Below, one piece after another: positions 9,796 through 18,597 of a DNA stretch of 64,000 bases. Below the pieces are notes generated by a model, which did no database searches, was not told where the DNA came from, and worked only from the letters and a program-made list of their open reading frames with translations. Position 1 is the first letter of the stretch, and the number at the start of each line of letters is the position of its first letter. The position numbers were made by a program, and so were the translations under genes. The stretch is from Acidimicrobiales bacterium AG-410-I20 (GTDB taxonomy: Bacteria; Actinomycetota; Acidimicrobiia; Acidimicrobiales; MedAcidi-G1): the NCBI GenBank assembly GCA_003215175.1, contig QCKS01000003.1, positions 29,121 through 93,120 on the forward strand. Direction: 5' to 3'.

Positions 9796-10716
9796 ATGGC
9801 CTCGTTAAACGGTCATTTAGTTCTTTTAGGAACCACCGCTTCAGGTAAATCTTCACTAGCTATTGAAATCGCAAAGAAGCGACCCATGGTTGAAATTTTG
9901 TCTATGGACTCAATGGCTATTTACAAGGGTATGGATATTGGGACCGCAACTCCTTCAGAAGAGGAGCAAAAAGAAATCCGACATCATCTGATAAATATTG
10001 CTAAACCCACTGAAGAATTCTCAGTCTCACAATTTCAAGAAGCTGCTAAAAATTCTTTAAGGGACATCGAAAAACGAAAGCAGAAGGCTCTGCTAGTGGG
10101 AGGAACAGGACTTCATTTGAGGGCGGTAATAGATGATTTAACTATTCCCGGTCAATTTCCAGAAGTAAAACGAGAACTCGAGTCCGAAAATGACTCGGTT
10201 AAGTTACATGCCAGGTTGAAAGAATTAGACCCAGCGGCTGCGAACAAAATGGAACCCACAAACCGTAGAAGAATCATTAGAGCGTTAGAAGTCACAATAG
10301 GCGCAGATAAGCCATTCTCTGGATTTGGGCCTGGCATGGATTCGTATCCGCCGACTCCATTTACACAGATTGGAATTCATCTTTCTCGAGACAGTATCGA
10401 CGAAAAAATCTTTAAACGATATACCAAACAAATTGACGATGGATTCCTTGAAGAAGTTGAGCAAATCATGAGAGACGGAGTATCACGAACCGCAGCACCC
10501 GCACTGGGTTATAGCGAGTTCTATTCTTACCTTTGTGGGGAGTGCTCCTTTGAAGAAGCGATGGAAAAAGCAGTTGTAGCTACAAGAAAATTTGCTCGTC
10601 GACAGGAACGTTGGTTTCGCCGAGATCCTCGAATCACTTGGTTTGAAGTGGAACAAGACTCACTCGAAGTAGTTGACTCAGTTCTGAAAATATTTGACGA
10701 AATAAACAAAATTTAA
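9796..10716 (+). CDS. miaA: tRNA dimethylallyltransferase
   Basis: MiaA transfers the dimethylallyl group to N6 of A37 in tRNA. The 306-residue form starts at ATG 9796, which puts the P-loop GTTASGKSS right after the N-terminal strand as in the family. A TTG at 9778 would add six residues and overlap miaB. Family motifs include SMDSMAIYKGMDIGTATPS, VGGTGLHLRA and the helical RRIIRALEV segment. The glycine before the second T of the usual GPTASGKS is replaced (GTTASGKS), a mild change. It is followed by dapF after a 42-base gap. Confidence 0.93.
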   Translation: MASLNGHLVLLGTTASGKSSLAIEIAKKRPMVEILSMDSMAIYKGMDIGTATPSEEEQKEIRHHLINIAKPTEEFSVSQFQEAAKNSLRDIEKRKQKALLVGGTGLHLRAVIDDLTIPGQFPEVKRELESENDSVKLHARLKELDPAAANKMEPTNRRRIIRALEVTIGADKPFSGFGPGMDSYPPTPFTQIGIHLSRDSIDEKIFKRYTKQIDDGFLEEVEQIMRDGVSRTAAPALGYSEFYSYLCGECSFEEAMEKAVVATRKFARRQERWFRRDPRITWFEVEQDSLEVVDSVLKIFDEINKI

Positions 10717-10758
10717 TTAGTTGCACTAATGCATCTTTGATAGGCCAAACTAGAACAT

Positions 10759-11550
10759 ATGCATATAAGTCGTTATCAAGGTTTCGGAAATGATTTCCTT
10801 ATTATTTTCTCTGATGAGATTCCTTCTGACGCAAGCGATATGGCTGAGAGGCTTTGCAACCGAAAAAAGTCAATAGGGGCTGATGGATTGATTTTCGGAA
10901 CACCAAGCAACACAGCGGATGCTTTCTTTACTCTTTACAACTCAGATGGAAGTCAAGCTGAAGTAAGTGGAAATGGATTAGCTTGCTTTGGTTATGCGTT
11001 ATATAAAAACAACAGGGCCAAGAAATCAATAAAAGTAGAGACAAAAACTGCGCTTCACCCCATCCTTATTTCAGAGGACTCAACAAATTCTCTTCTTGTA
11101 CAAGTATCACTTAGCCCACCAGACACTGGGCCAGATTTTCAGAACCTAGACATCAATCTGGGTGGACCTGAACCTCTTCGAGTAGCTTCTGTTGATGTAG
11201 GAAACCCTCATCTGGTTATTGAAGTAGATGAAATAGAGAGTGTTGAGTTAGGGACAATAGGACCAAAAGTAGAGTCACACTTTATGCCAATCGGCTGCAA
11301 TATTCATTTGGTTTCAATCGTGAGTCAGAATGAAATTCAATTAAGAACTTGGGAACGAGGAGCAGGACTGACAGAGGCTTGTGGCTCAGGGGCGGTAGCA
11401 GCTGCATCTGCAGCTAATGCTTGGCAAGCCGTAAGCGACGAGGTGAAAGTAGTAATGCCTGGTGGAGCAGCCACGGTAATACTAGGCGATTACCCGACAT
11501 ACGTTTGTCAGGTAGTCGATGAAGGAGAATTCGAGGCCTTAGATGACTGA
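10759..11550 (+). CDS. dapF: Diaminopimelate epimerase homologue with Ser at the first catalytic Cys
   Basis: This 263-residue protein has the two-lobed DapF fold and would interconvert LL- and meso-diaminopimelate for lysine and peptidoglycan. The substrate motif NSDGS is at 61-65 and the second catalytic region EACGSGA has Cys208. The first catalytic motif, normally CGNG, reads SGNG, with Ser70 at the cysteine position. Cys76 lies six residues later but in a different motif position. The order miaA-dapF-hflX supports the dapF call, and dapC, dapD and dapE follow within 5 kb. Its stop overlaps the hflX start by 8 bases. Confidence 0.85.
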   Translation: MHISRYQGFGNDFLIIFSDEIPSDASDMAERLCNRKKSIGADGLIFGTPSNTADAFFTLYNSDGSQAEVSGNGLACFGYALYKNNRAKKSIKVETKTALHPILISEDSTNSLLVQVSLSPPDTGPDFQNLDINLGGPEPLRVASVDVGNPHLVIEVDEIESVELGTIGPKVESHFMPIGCNIHLVSIVSQNEIQLRTWERGAGLTEACGSGAVAAASAANAWQAVSDEVKVVMPGGAATVILGDYPTYVCQVVDEGEFEALDD

Positions 11551-12892
11551 AGAGTCTGGGCATGAACCTCAATTTGATATAGAGGAATCACATAGAGGGG
11601 CCTTTGGAGAGTACGGCGGAACGAGTAAGGGTCTAATCGATCGTTCATTCAGAGAACGAATTGTTTTAGCCGCAGTAACCCTTGATAAAGAACAAGACAC
11701 CAAAGCTGAAGCCTCCTTAGAGGAACTCGCACTTCTAGTTGATACAGCTGGAGCAGATCCCGTAGGTCGTGTAATACAAAATCGTCAAGCCCCAGATAAA
11801 ACTACGTATGTCGGGCGCGGAAAAGCAGAGGAACTACGTGAAGTGTCAGATTCTTTAGATGCTGACACAGTCGTATTTGACAATGAACTAACTCCTGCTC
11901 AGCAAGGCAATCTTGAAAAGATACTCAAGCGAAGCGCACTTGACCGAACCGCATTGATTCTAGATATTTTTGCACAAAATGCTTCAAGCCCTGAGGGAAA
12001 GGCACAAGTAGAACTTGCTCAATTGAAGTATCGACTACCTCGATTACGTCGTTCTGGTTATACCTTTTCGCAACAAGGTGGAGGGATAGGTACCAGAGGA
12101 CCCGGGGAAACCCAACTTGAAGTTGATCGACGCCGACTCATGCGCCGAATAAGTAGGTTGGAATCTGACTTAAAACAGTTGAGAAAAAATCGTGCAACTC
12201 AATCAAAATCACGCAAACGTACAAGTAATTACGGAATTGCTATTGTGGGCTACACCAATGCGGGCAAGTCAACACTTCTTAATGCATTAACGAACGCAGG
12301 TGTACTTGTCGAAGATCGATTGTTTGCCACCCTTGATGCAACCACCCGACGGCTTCAGTTACCCGGTGGTGAAACCGTTTATTTGACAGACACTGTCGGG
12401 TTTGTGCGTAAACTCCCGCATCAGTTAGTAGATGCATTTACTTCGACTCTTGATGTAGTTATTGAAGCCAATTTATTAGTGCATGTCGTTGATTCTTCAG
12501 ATCCTGACCCTGAAGGGAGCATTGAAGCCGTGCATTCAGTTCTAAGAGAAATCGGAGCGGACGATATACGGCAAATCTATGTATTTAATAAAGCAGACTT
12601 AGACCCGTTGGCTGCAGAGCGCTTAGTCAGGCAGGAAGAAGATGCTGTAGCGGTATCCGCGGTAACAGGACAGGGGCTTGAAGACTTATTAAGGGTGATA
12701 GGAGAGCATTTAAGAGAACTATCTGAAATTGTCCAACTCTTCATTCCTTACGACCGGGGAGATGTCTTAGCTAAAACTCACCGCGAAGGGGAAGTTTTAG
12801 AAGAAATTCCCGAAGAAAAAGGATGGAAGGTTTCTGCAAGATTAGACAAATCCTCAGTAGGTAGATTAGAAAACTTTCTAGTTAGGGCGTAA
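11543..12892 (+). CDS. hflX: Ribosome-associated GTPase HflX
   Basis: The 449-residue GTPase binds the large ribosomal subunit and splits stalled ribosomes. The N-terminal HflX domain (about 35-200) contains YVGRGKAEELRE and the glycine-rich GGGIGTRGPGETQLE loop. The G domain follows with G1 GYTNAGKST near 235-243, G3 DTVGF near 284 and G4 NKAD near 350. Start ATG 11543 lies inside the end of dapF, so the genes are translationally coupled. The arrangement matches miaA-dapF-hflX of other actinobacteria. Confidence 0.94.
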   Translation: MTEESGHEPQFDIEESHRGAFGEYGGTSKGLIDRSFRERIVLAAVTLDKEQDTKAEASLEELALLVDTAGADPVGRVIQNRQAPDKTTYVGRGKAEELREVSDSLDADTVVFDNELTPAQQGNLEKILKRSALDRTALILDIFAQNASSPEGKAQVELAQLKYRLPRLRRSGYTFSQQGGGIGTRGPGETQLEVDRRRLMRRISRLESDLKQLRKNRATQSKSRKRTSNYGIAIVGYTNAGKSTLLNALTNAGVLVEDRLFATLDATTRRLQLPGGETVYLTDTVGFVRKLPHQLVDAFTSTLDVVIEANLLVHVVDSSDPDPEGSIEAVHSVLREIGADDIRQIYVFNKADLDPLAAERLVRQEEDAVAVSAVTGQGLEDLLRVIGEHLRELSEIVQLFIPYDRGDVLAKTHREGEVLEEIPEEKGWKVSARLDKSSVGRLENFLVRA

Positions 12893-12895
12893 AGA

Positions 12896-14020
12896 ATGAC
12901 GACACACAAAAACTTTGTTCCACCTCCAATGCCTATTCTGAGCAGCGTAATTGGTTTGCGTGAAAAAGCTGAGTTGTTATCAGGTGGGGCTATAGATCTA
13001 TCGGTTGGTAATCCTATAGACCCCGTGCCAGACATAGTGGTCGAGTCACTTAAAGACCATGATCTAGCTCGACCATATCCCATATCAGCAAAGCGCGACG
13101 AAGCAATGAGTGAAGTAATAAATGATTGGGCGCAAAGACAATTAAAGACAACAGTTCACTCTTCGAACTATGGAATTTGTATTGGAACTAAAGAATTTGT
13201 AGCGGGAGCACCAAATATTTTAAAACTTCGAGACTCTTCACGAGACACAGTTCTTTACCCAGAAGTGGCTTATCCGTCTTACGAAATGGGAGCAGAATTG
13301 GCGGGTTGCCGAGCAGTTCCCGTAGCTATGAATGAGAAATGGGAAATTGACGTTTCTAGTATTGATCCTCAAGACGCACAGAGGGCTTTAATGATGTGGA
13401 TCAACACTCCTGGCAACCCAGCAGGCGGACTCGATGATTTAGAAACAGTGGTTCAATGGGGCCGGGAAAATAATGTCCCAATATTTAGCGACGAGTGTTA
13501 TGTGGAGTTCACTTGGGACGGTCCACCCCAGTCTGTTCTTCAGCATGGAACCGAAGGAGTGGTTGCCGTTCATTCCCTATCTAAGCGTTCAAATTTAGCC
13601 GGATTGAGATTTGGGTTTTATGCAGGGGATTCTGAATTGGTGAAATACTTTCGTGATGTAAGACGTCACCAAGGTCTTATGGTTCCCGGACATGCACAAG
13701 TCGCAGGAATAGCAGCGTTAGAAGATCAGACCCATGTAGACGTTCAAAGGGCAAGATATGAGAGCCGCCTTAAGCGACTTATTGAAGTGCTTTCTATGAT
13801 AGGCGTAGAAGCAGAGATGCCACGAGGCTCGTTTTATTTATGGGTTCCTTCGCCTAAAAAAGACTCTGGAAAGTTGGCATTGCAGTTAGCTGAAACACTG
13901 GGAATTGTTTCGGTTCCGGGAGAAACTTACGGAGCAAGGGGGGCTGGATACGTTCGTTTAGCCGCCATAGTTTCAGAAGACGACCTTTCTTTATTAGAGA
14001 ACAGAGCGCAAAGCGCGTAA
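12896..14020 (+). CDS. dapC: Succinyldiaminopimelate transaminase (DapC-type, class I/II aminotransferase)
   Basis: The 374-residue PLP-dependent fold-type I aminotransferase has its Schiff-base lysine in SLSKRSNLAG near residue 230; this segment is typical of actinobacterial DapC. Other motifs are NTPGNPAGG and SDECYVEF. DapC converts N-succinyl-2-amino-6-ketopimelate to N-succinyl-LL-diaminopimelate. The specific call rests on that motif and on dapD and dapE immediately downstream; by fold alone it could be another aspartate-type aminotransferase. It starts 3 bases after the hflX stop. Confidence 0.88.
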   Translation: MTTHKNFVPPPMPILSSVIGLREKAELLSGGAIDLSVGNPIDPVPDIVVESLKDHDLARPYPISAKRDEAMSEVINDWAQRQLKTTVHSSNYGICIGTKEFVAGAPNILKLRDSSRDTVLYPEVAYPSYEMGAELAGCRAVPVAMNEKWEIDVSSIDPQDAQRALMMWINTPGNPAGGLDDLETVVQWGRENNVPIFSDECYVEFTWDGPPQSVLQHGTEGVVAVHSLSKRSNLAGLRFGFYAGDSELVKYFRDVRRHQGLMVPGHAQVAGIAALEDQTHVDVQRARYESRLKRLIEVLSMIGVEAEMPRGSFYLWVPSPKKDSGKLALQLAETLGIVSVPGETYGARGAGYVRLAAIVSEDDLSLLENRAQSA

Positions 14021-14069
14021 ATAATTAATTGTTCCCACTCTTAATGCTCAAGAACGGTAGTCTCAGAAT

Positions 14070-14891
14070 ATGTCAGATATTCAAAATCAAATTGAAGAAT
14101 TATGGAAAAGCAGAGAGGGCCTAAGTCCTGACGACTCTGAAGCTAATCAAGTAATCCACCAAGCAATCGATCTTCTAGATCAAGGAAAGGCTCGAGTGGC
14201 CGAACCTAGCCAAGATGGAGTCATTGTGAATGAATGGCTGAAACTTGCCATCCTTCTGCTTTTCAAACAGGCTCAGATGAGCACAATTGAGGCAGCACCG
14301 TTTGAATTCGCTGACAAAATCCCACTCAAAGAGAATTATCAACAAAGCGGAGTCCGGGTAGTTCCAGGAGCGTTGGCTCGCTGGGGAAGTTATCTAGCAC
14401 CTGGCGTCATTATGATGCCAAGCTTTGTCAATATTGGAGCTTGGGTAGGGGAGAACACTATGGTCGATACTTGGGCAACCGTAGGATCCTGTGCGCAAAT
14501 TGGCAAAAATGTTCACCTTTCAGGTGGAGTAGGGATAGGCGGTGTGCTTGAACCTCCAAATGCTACTCCTGTAATTATTGGAGATGAGTGTCTAATAGGT
14601 AGCAGATGTATTGTCGCAGAAGGGGCTCGTGTGGGTGACGGAGTTGTTCTGGGTGCAGGAGCAGTTCTTACCGCTTCCATTCCGGTAATCGATGGAGAAA
14701 CTGGAGAAGAAATAAGTCGCGGAGAAATACCTCCATGGTGTGTGGCCGTGCAAGCCTCTAGGCCAAGAGAGTTTCCGGGTGGAGAATTCGGCCTGCCTTG
14801 TGTCCTCGTAGTAAAACGCTTATCAGAAGGCGAACGTCACGATAAGTCAGCATTAAATGAGATCTTACGTAACAACGATGTCACCACTTAA
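14070..14891 (+). CDS. dapD: Tetrahydrodipicolinate N-succinyltransferase
   Basis: The 273-residue trimeric left-handed beta-helix enzyme succinylates tetrahydrodipicolinate in the succinylase branch of lysine synthesis. A helical N-terminal domain (1-100) precedes hexapeptide repeats at about 105-215, including GAWVGENTMVDTWATVGSCAQIG and GSRCIVAEGARVGDG in the DapD order. It resembles the proteobacterial-type DapD (about 275 residues) rather than the longer mycobacterial form. dapC lies upstream and dapE starts 8 bases downstream. Confidence 0.94.
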   Translation: MSDIQNQIEELWKSREGLSPDDSEANQVIHQAIDLLDQGKARVAEPSQDGVIVNEWLKLAILLLFKQAQMSTIEAAPFEFADKIPLKENYQQSGVRVVPGALARWGSYLAPGVIMMPSFVNIGAWVGENTMVDTWATVGSCAQIGKNVHLSGGVGIGGVLEPPNATPVIIGDECLIGSRCIVAEGARVGDGVVLGAGAVLTASIPVIDGETGEEISRGEIPPWCVAVQASRPREFPGGEFGLPCVLVVKRLSEGERHDKSALNEILRNNDVTT

Positions 14892-14899
14892 TAAGCCTT

Positions 14900-15949
14900 A
14901 TGTCTGACTTACTCTCCCTTACTGCTGATTTGGTGAATATTCCTTCAATCAGTGGAAACGAAAAACAAATAGCTGATTATATTGAGTCCGAATTACGTCA
15001 GATCTCAAGATTGGAAGTGAGTCGGTTCGGCGACAATCTTATTGCCCGAACAAACCTAGACCGTAAGCATCGGTTACTTCTAGCAGGTCACACAGACACT
15101 GTTCCAGGAAGTCAGGGCAGTCGAATTGAAGGCGATACTTTATGGGGCCTCGGAAGCGCAGATATGAAAAGCGGTTTAGCCGTAATGCTTGAATTGGCCC
15201 GTACTATCGAAAATCCAACTATGGATTTAACTTGGGTTTTCTATGTCTGTGAAGAAGTCGACAATAGCCGTAATGGGCTTCGTCAACTTTTTACAGAAGC
15301 TGCAGAGTTACTTGAAGCCGATGCTGCAATTTTAGGAGAACCGACAAATGCAATGATTGAGGCTGGCTGTCAAGGAACCATGCGGTTTGAAGTTCGCATG
15401 AACGGACAAAGGGCTCATACTGCTCGACCATGGATGGGCGTGAATGCTATCCATCGTGCAGGGGCACTTCTTTCAGCTATTGATAACTATGACCATCGAG
15501 AACCGGTCGTTGATGACTGTAAATACCGAGAAGCCCTGCAGGTTGTAAGCATCTCAGGTGGAATTGCTGGAAATGTAGTACCAGATGAACTTGTCTTGGT
15601 CGTAAACCATCGGTACGCCCCTGATAGAAGTGGTGAAGATGCAGAGGCGCATGTTAGGGAAGTGTTTGCACCATATCTTGATGACAAAGATCAGATGACC
15701 TTGGTAGATCATGCCCCCGCAGCTCCGCCAGGGCTAAGTCACCCAGTTATTTCTTCACTTATCGAAGAAAACAATCTTTCTGTTACAGCAAAATTGGGAT
15801 GGACAGATGTAGCATTTTTTGCTGAACAAGGCATTCCGGCTGTAAATCTTGGCCCTGGTGACCCAACGCTTGCGCATACAGCAGATGAGAATGTGCAAAG
15901 AGATCCGATAGAGAGAACATTCAAAGCTTTAGTAGATTTACTCTCTTGA
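14900..15949 (+). CDS. dapE: Succinyl-diaminopimelate desuccinylase
   Basis: The 349-residue M20-family metallohydrolase removes succinate from N-succinyl-LL-diaminopimelate. The di-zinc site is visible: His64-x-Asp66 (AGHTDTVPG), bridging Asp88 (GSADMKSG), catalytic Glu118-Glu119 (VCEEVDN), Glu in LGEPTN near 147 and a C-terminal His in LAHTADEN near 327. A dimerisation domain is inserted at about 165-280. With dapD, dapC and dapF it forms most of the succinylase route in one block; dapA and dapB are not in the window. Confidence 0.93.
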   Translation: MSDLLSLTADLVNIPSISGNEKQIADYIESELRQISRLEVSRFGDNLIARTNLDRKHRLLLAGHTDTVPGSQGSRIEGDTLWGLGSADMKSGLAVMLELARTIENPTMDLTWVFYVCEEVDNSRNGLRQLFTEAAELLEADAAILGEPTNAMIEAGCQGTMRFEVRMNGQRAHTARPWMGVNAIHRAGALLSAIDNYDHREPVVDDCKYREALQVVSISGGIAGNVVPDELVLVVNHRYAPDRSGEDAEAHVREVFAPYLDDKDQMTLVDHAPAAPPGLSHPVISSLIEENNLSVTAKLGWTDVAFFAEQGIPAVNLGPGDPTLAHTADENVQRDPIERTFKALVDLLS

Positions 15950-15962
15950 AAATGAAACAACT

Positions 15963-16511
15963 ATGACTGTTTGCCCAACTCTTGAAACAGAGAGGTTAGT
16001 TCTTCGTCCTTTTAAAGACTCAGATTTTGAAGACTATTTGTCAATGGTGCACAGCCCAGAAGTTAGAGCAGCACTTAGAACTTCAGAAGAGGAGGGAAGG
16101 GCTGAAGCCTGGTATGCATTGGCTGCCTTTGCAGGCCAGTGGCAATTACGTGGCACAGGAATGTGGGCACTTGAAGAAAAAAATACAGGAAATTTTGTAG
16201 GACGTACTGGGTTACATAATCCAGAACGTCATGACTGGCCTGGCGTTGAAGTCGGCTGGACACTTCATCCTGACTATTGGGGACTGGGCTACGCTACGGA
16301 AGCTGGTCAAGAAGCAATCCGGTATGGATTTCACGAATTATCCCAAGAACGTTTATTCAGTACGATATTGCCAGAAAATTATCGATCTCAAGCCGTAGCG
16401 AAAAGGCTTGGTTTTGTCGTTATAGATCGCCGTTATCTCTCTCATTTTCCTAGTGAGCCGCATGATATTTGGGCATTAGATAAGCAAGAGTATCTGTCTA
16501 AATTTTCCTAA
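15963..16511 (+). CDS. GNAT family N-acetyltransferase (RimJ/RimL-like)
   Basis: A 182-residue acetyltransferase with the opening ETERLVLRPFKDSDF, the acetyl-CoA loop motif GLGYATEA near 107-114 preceded by GWTLHPDYW, and ENYRSQAVAKRLGF at the end of the fold. These place it in the RimJ/RimL-type GNAT_3 family, which acetylates protein N-termini or small amines. The substrate cannot be read from sequence. It follows dapE by 13 bases and may belong to that transcription unit. Its 3' end overlaps convergent lexA by 14 bases. Confidence 0.85.
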   Translation: MTVCPTLETERLVLRPFKDSDFEDYLSMVHSPEVRAALRTSEEEGRAEAWYALAAFAGQWQLRGTGMWALEEKNTGNFVGRTGLHNPERHDWPGVEVGWTLHPDYWGLGYATEAGQEAIRYGFHELSQERLFSTILPENYRSQAVAKRLGFVVIDRRYLSHFPSEPHDIWALDKQEYLSKFS

Positions 16512-17136
16512 GAACTGTTACTACGCGACCTTCGATAGTTACATCTTTTGCGGGGTAACGCATTTCAGACAAAGTTGGATTGGCTGGGATTAAGACAACT
16601 TCACTGCCTTCTTGACGAAAGTGCTTAACAGTAGCTTCTTCTCCGGCGGGGCCTTCAATACGAGCAACAATTAGATCACCCGAATTGGCATGGGATTGTG
16701 ATTGAACAGCTACATAGTCACCATCAAAGATTCCGGCATCGATCATGGAGTCACCTTTCACGCGCAACATGAAAAGGTCGCCTTCCCCAGTAAAAGATGC
16801 AGGCAACGGTAATGATTCTTCAATGTGTTCCTGCGCTAATAACGGGGCACCTGCAGCAACATCACCGACGAGAGGCACATGTCGCACTTCTCCACGCTCA
16901 CCTGTTAACCCAGTGGCGGGATCACGCCGCACTTTTATTCCTCTTGGGATGGAAGGATCGCGTTCAATGTAACCCCGATCCTGAAGTGTGGACATATGAG
17001 AATGAACTGTCGAAGGAGACGTCAATCCGACTGCCTCACCAATTTCTCGAACCGAAGGGGGATAGCCCCGATTACGGACAGTTGAATCAATGAAATCCAA
17101 GATTTGTTGCTGTCGCTTAGTGAGTTTCTTTTCCAT
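16498..17136 (-). CDS. lexA: SOS response repressor LexA
   Basis: The 212-residue LexA has an N-terminal winged helix (about 1-70, with PPSVREIGEAVGLTSPSTVHSHM as recognition region), the Ala95-Gly96 self-cleavage bond in VAAGAP, and the Ser-Lys dyad Ser130 (GDSM) and Lys171 (ATVKHF). I chose the ATG whose first base is 17136; upstream in-frame GTG (17145) and TTG (17148) would add three or four residues. Four LexA boxes lie 33-109 bases upstream, so it should repress itself and the divergent LysM gene. It represses SOS genes, here also recA. Confidence 0.96.
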   Translation of the reverse strand: MEKKLTKRQQQILDFIDSTVRNRGYPPSVREIGEAVGLTSPSTVHSHMSTLQDRGYIERDPSIPRGIKVRRDPATGLTGERGEVRHVPLVGDVAAGAPLLAQEHIEESLPLPASFTGEGDLFMLRVKGDSMIDAGIFDGDYVAVQSQSHANSGDLIVARIEGPAGEEATVKHFRQEGSEVVLIPANPTLSEMRYPAKDVTIEGRVVTVLRKI

Positions 17137-17168
17137 AGTTTCCACCAAAAATAATTAAATGTTGTAAT

Positions 17169-17182
17169 CGAACGTATGTTCG
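17169..17182. promoter_or_regulatory. LexA box 1 (lexA-proximal)
   Basis: CGAACGTATGTTCG is a near-perfect dyad matching CGAACRNRYGTTYC at 13 of 14 positions. It is 33 bases upstream of the chosen lexA start, consistent with autorepression. Confidence 0.9.
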
Positions 17183-17201
17183 ATAGTATATATTATATGA
17201 A

Positions 17202-17245
17202 CGAACACCTGTTCTCCGTACATATGTTTGCCGAACAAATGTTTC
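17202..17245. promoter_or_regulatory. Three tandem LexA boxes at a 15-base period
   Basis: CGAACACCTGTTCT (17202-17215), CGTACATATGTTTG (17217-17230) and CGAACAAATGTTTC (17232-17245) start exactly 15 bases apart. The third matches the CGAACRNRYGTTYC consensus fully; the first and second each differ at two positions. They lie between lexA and the divergent LysM gene, about 100 bases before the latter's start, so they probably repress that gene and add to lexA control. The middle box is the weakest call. Confidence 0.8.
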
Positions 17246-17345
17246 ATGTCAAGCATTTCTTTAAAACTCTTTGGTTTTCAGAGAAATTTGTCTCTCATTT
17301 TTATGAACAGCAGAAGATGTCACACCCATAAGAAAGGATGTAACT

Positions 17346-17714
17346 ATGACAGCAATAACACACATTCCCGCTTCTCACCCTCACGCGACTCGTCATTCTT
17401 TACGGCTTCCAGCTCACGTATATCGCCGTCGCAGACTAGGGGTCTCAGTTCTTTTAGCTATGACTGTCTTTATGATTTCATTATTTGGGGGAGAATTAGT
17501 AGGAAGAATTACAGAAAAACCAGGATCAACCCCTGCTGGAGCAGCAAGCGAAACAACTGTTTATATGGTTCAACCAGGAGACACGCTCTGGTCAATAGCA
17601 AAAATTGTTACTCCTTCAGGACGAGATATTCGAGTCACTGTTCATGATCTTAAAAACTTGAATGGAGGATCAAACCTTATTCCAGGTCAACAGTTAATTG
17701 TTCCTCTTGGCTAG
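17346..17714 (+). CDS. Membrane-anchored LysM protein, SOS cell-division inhibitor type (YneA/Rv2719c-like)
   Basis: The 122-residue protein has a basic cytoplasmic N-terminus (RRRR at 27-30), one membrane segment at about 31-48, and a LysM domain at about 72-120 with VQPGDTLWSIAKI and IPGQQLIVPL. It is divergent from lexA across four LexA boxes. Bacillus YneA and mycobacterial Rv2719c have the same build and position and block septation or remodel the wall under DNA damage; the same role is inferred here. AGAAAGGA lies upstream of the ATG. Sequence identity to those proteins cannot be measured here. Confidence 0.82.
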   Translation: MTAITHIPASHPHATRHSLRLPAHVYRRRRLGVSVLLAMTVFMISLFGGELVGRITEKPGSTPAGAASETTVYMVQPGDTLWSIAKIVTPSGRDIRVTVHDLKNLNGGSNLIPGQQLIVPLG

Positions 17715-17765
17715 TGGAAAATTTATCTGCCACTAATGAGATAAATCATAAAAGTTGGTTAGGCA

Positions 17766-18512
17766 TTACTCTGCAAGGTAGTTGCAGAACAAAAACTCAT
17801 CTTGAGTCGCCAATCCTGCTAGATGAAATCTATTTGGATTTGAAAGAACAGAACCACTTGCAATTCCAGTGCCTGTTCCCCCAGTCACAATGGGCGAAAT
17901 TGTTAAACAAAGCTCGTCAACAAGTTGAGCCTCAGTTAATTGATGGTTCAGAGAAGGTCCTCCTTCACCGAGAACTACAGATACTTCACGACCATGCAGA
18001 TCTTCTAAAACACGAGTCATATTCACCTGTTCAGAATCAAATACCACTATTTCTGCTCTGCTTTCAAAATTTTCGAACAGATTTTCAGCCCCTGCTTTTG
18101 TTGTGTAAATCAAAGGAACAGATCCTTCTTTCTGATCTATATCAAACATTGGGATCGAAGGGTCTAAACTACCTGAACCGGAAACCACAGCTAATCGGGG
18201 ACGTACATTTTGCTCCCGCTCAGATCGACGACGCCCTGACTCATTGCTCGGTATACCAGGAACACCATAATTTTCGGCACGAACCGTGCCACTCCCGACC
18301 AAGATCACATCAGCGAAAGAACGTAAAGTGGCTAGAACTTTTTGATCTGCTGGGCCTCCTAAGCCTCCTGAGGTCCCAGAAATATGAGTAGCCCCATCTA
18401 TAGAAGCAATCATGTTCAATATGAGCCAAGGACGATCAGTATGCGAAACTCGTCTTCGATCATAAAAATCAATTGGTTCCAAGGTCTTTTCCGACGGAAA
18501 TATCTGTTTCAT
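17766..18512 (-). CDS. RibD C-terminal-like pyrimidine reductase (DHFR fold)
   Basis: The 248-residue protein has the RibD C-terminal/dihydrofolate-reductase fold: WLILNMIASIDGATHISGTSGGLGG, ADVILVGSGTVRAENYG and VVLGEGGPSLNHQL are the NADPH and substrate segments. Such single-domain proteins in actinobacteria are called pyrimidine reductase family, after 5-amino-6-ribosylaminouracil phosphate reductase of riboflavin synthesis. No deaminase domain is fused and no other rib gene is near, so the true substrate is open. It converges on the LysM gene and is divergent from nrdJ. Confidence 0.82.
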   Translation of the reverse strand: MKQIFPSEKTLEPIDFYDRRRVSHTDRPWLILNMIASIDGATHISGTSGGLGGPADQKVLATLRSFADVILVGSGTVRAENYGVPGIPSNESGRRRSEREQNVRPRLAVVSGSGSLDPSIPMFDIDQKEGSVPLIYTTKAGAENLFENFESRAEIVVFDSEQVNMTRVLEDLHGREVSVVLGEGGPSLNHQLTEAQLVDELCLTISPIVTGGTGTGIASGSVLSNPNRFHLAGLATQDEFLFCNYLAE

Positions 18513-18597
18513 GATTCAACGTACCGTAGTGAAGCCTGTGGAGAACTACTCCCGATTTCCACAACATTTTCCTATTTCGATCCACAAGGGAACTCCC

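Noticed and set aside
17228..17647. 139-residue open frame overlapping the LysM gene
   Set aside because: It is in another frame, contains low-complexity Ser/Arg-rich sequence, and the LysM frame with its membrane segment and domain is the clear gene.
17714..18391. 225-residue open frame on the plus strand after the LysM gene
   Set aside because: It is antisense to the RibD-C-like gene and its translation has no domain pattern; it is the mirror of that coding sequence.
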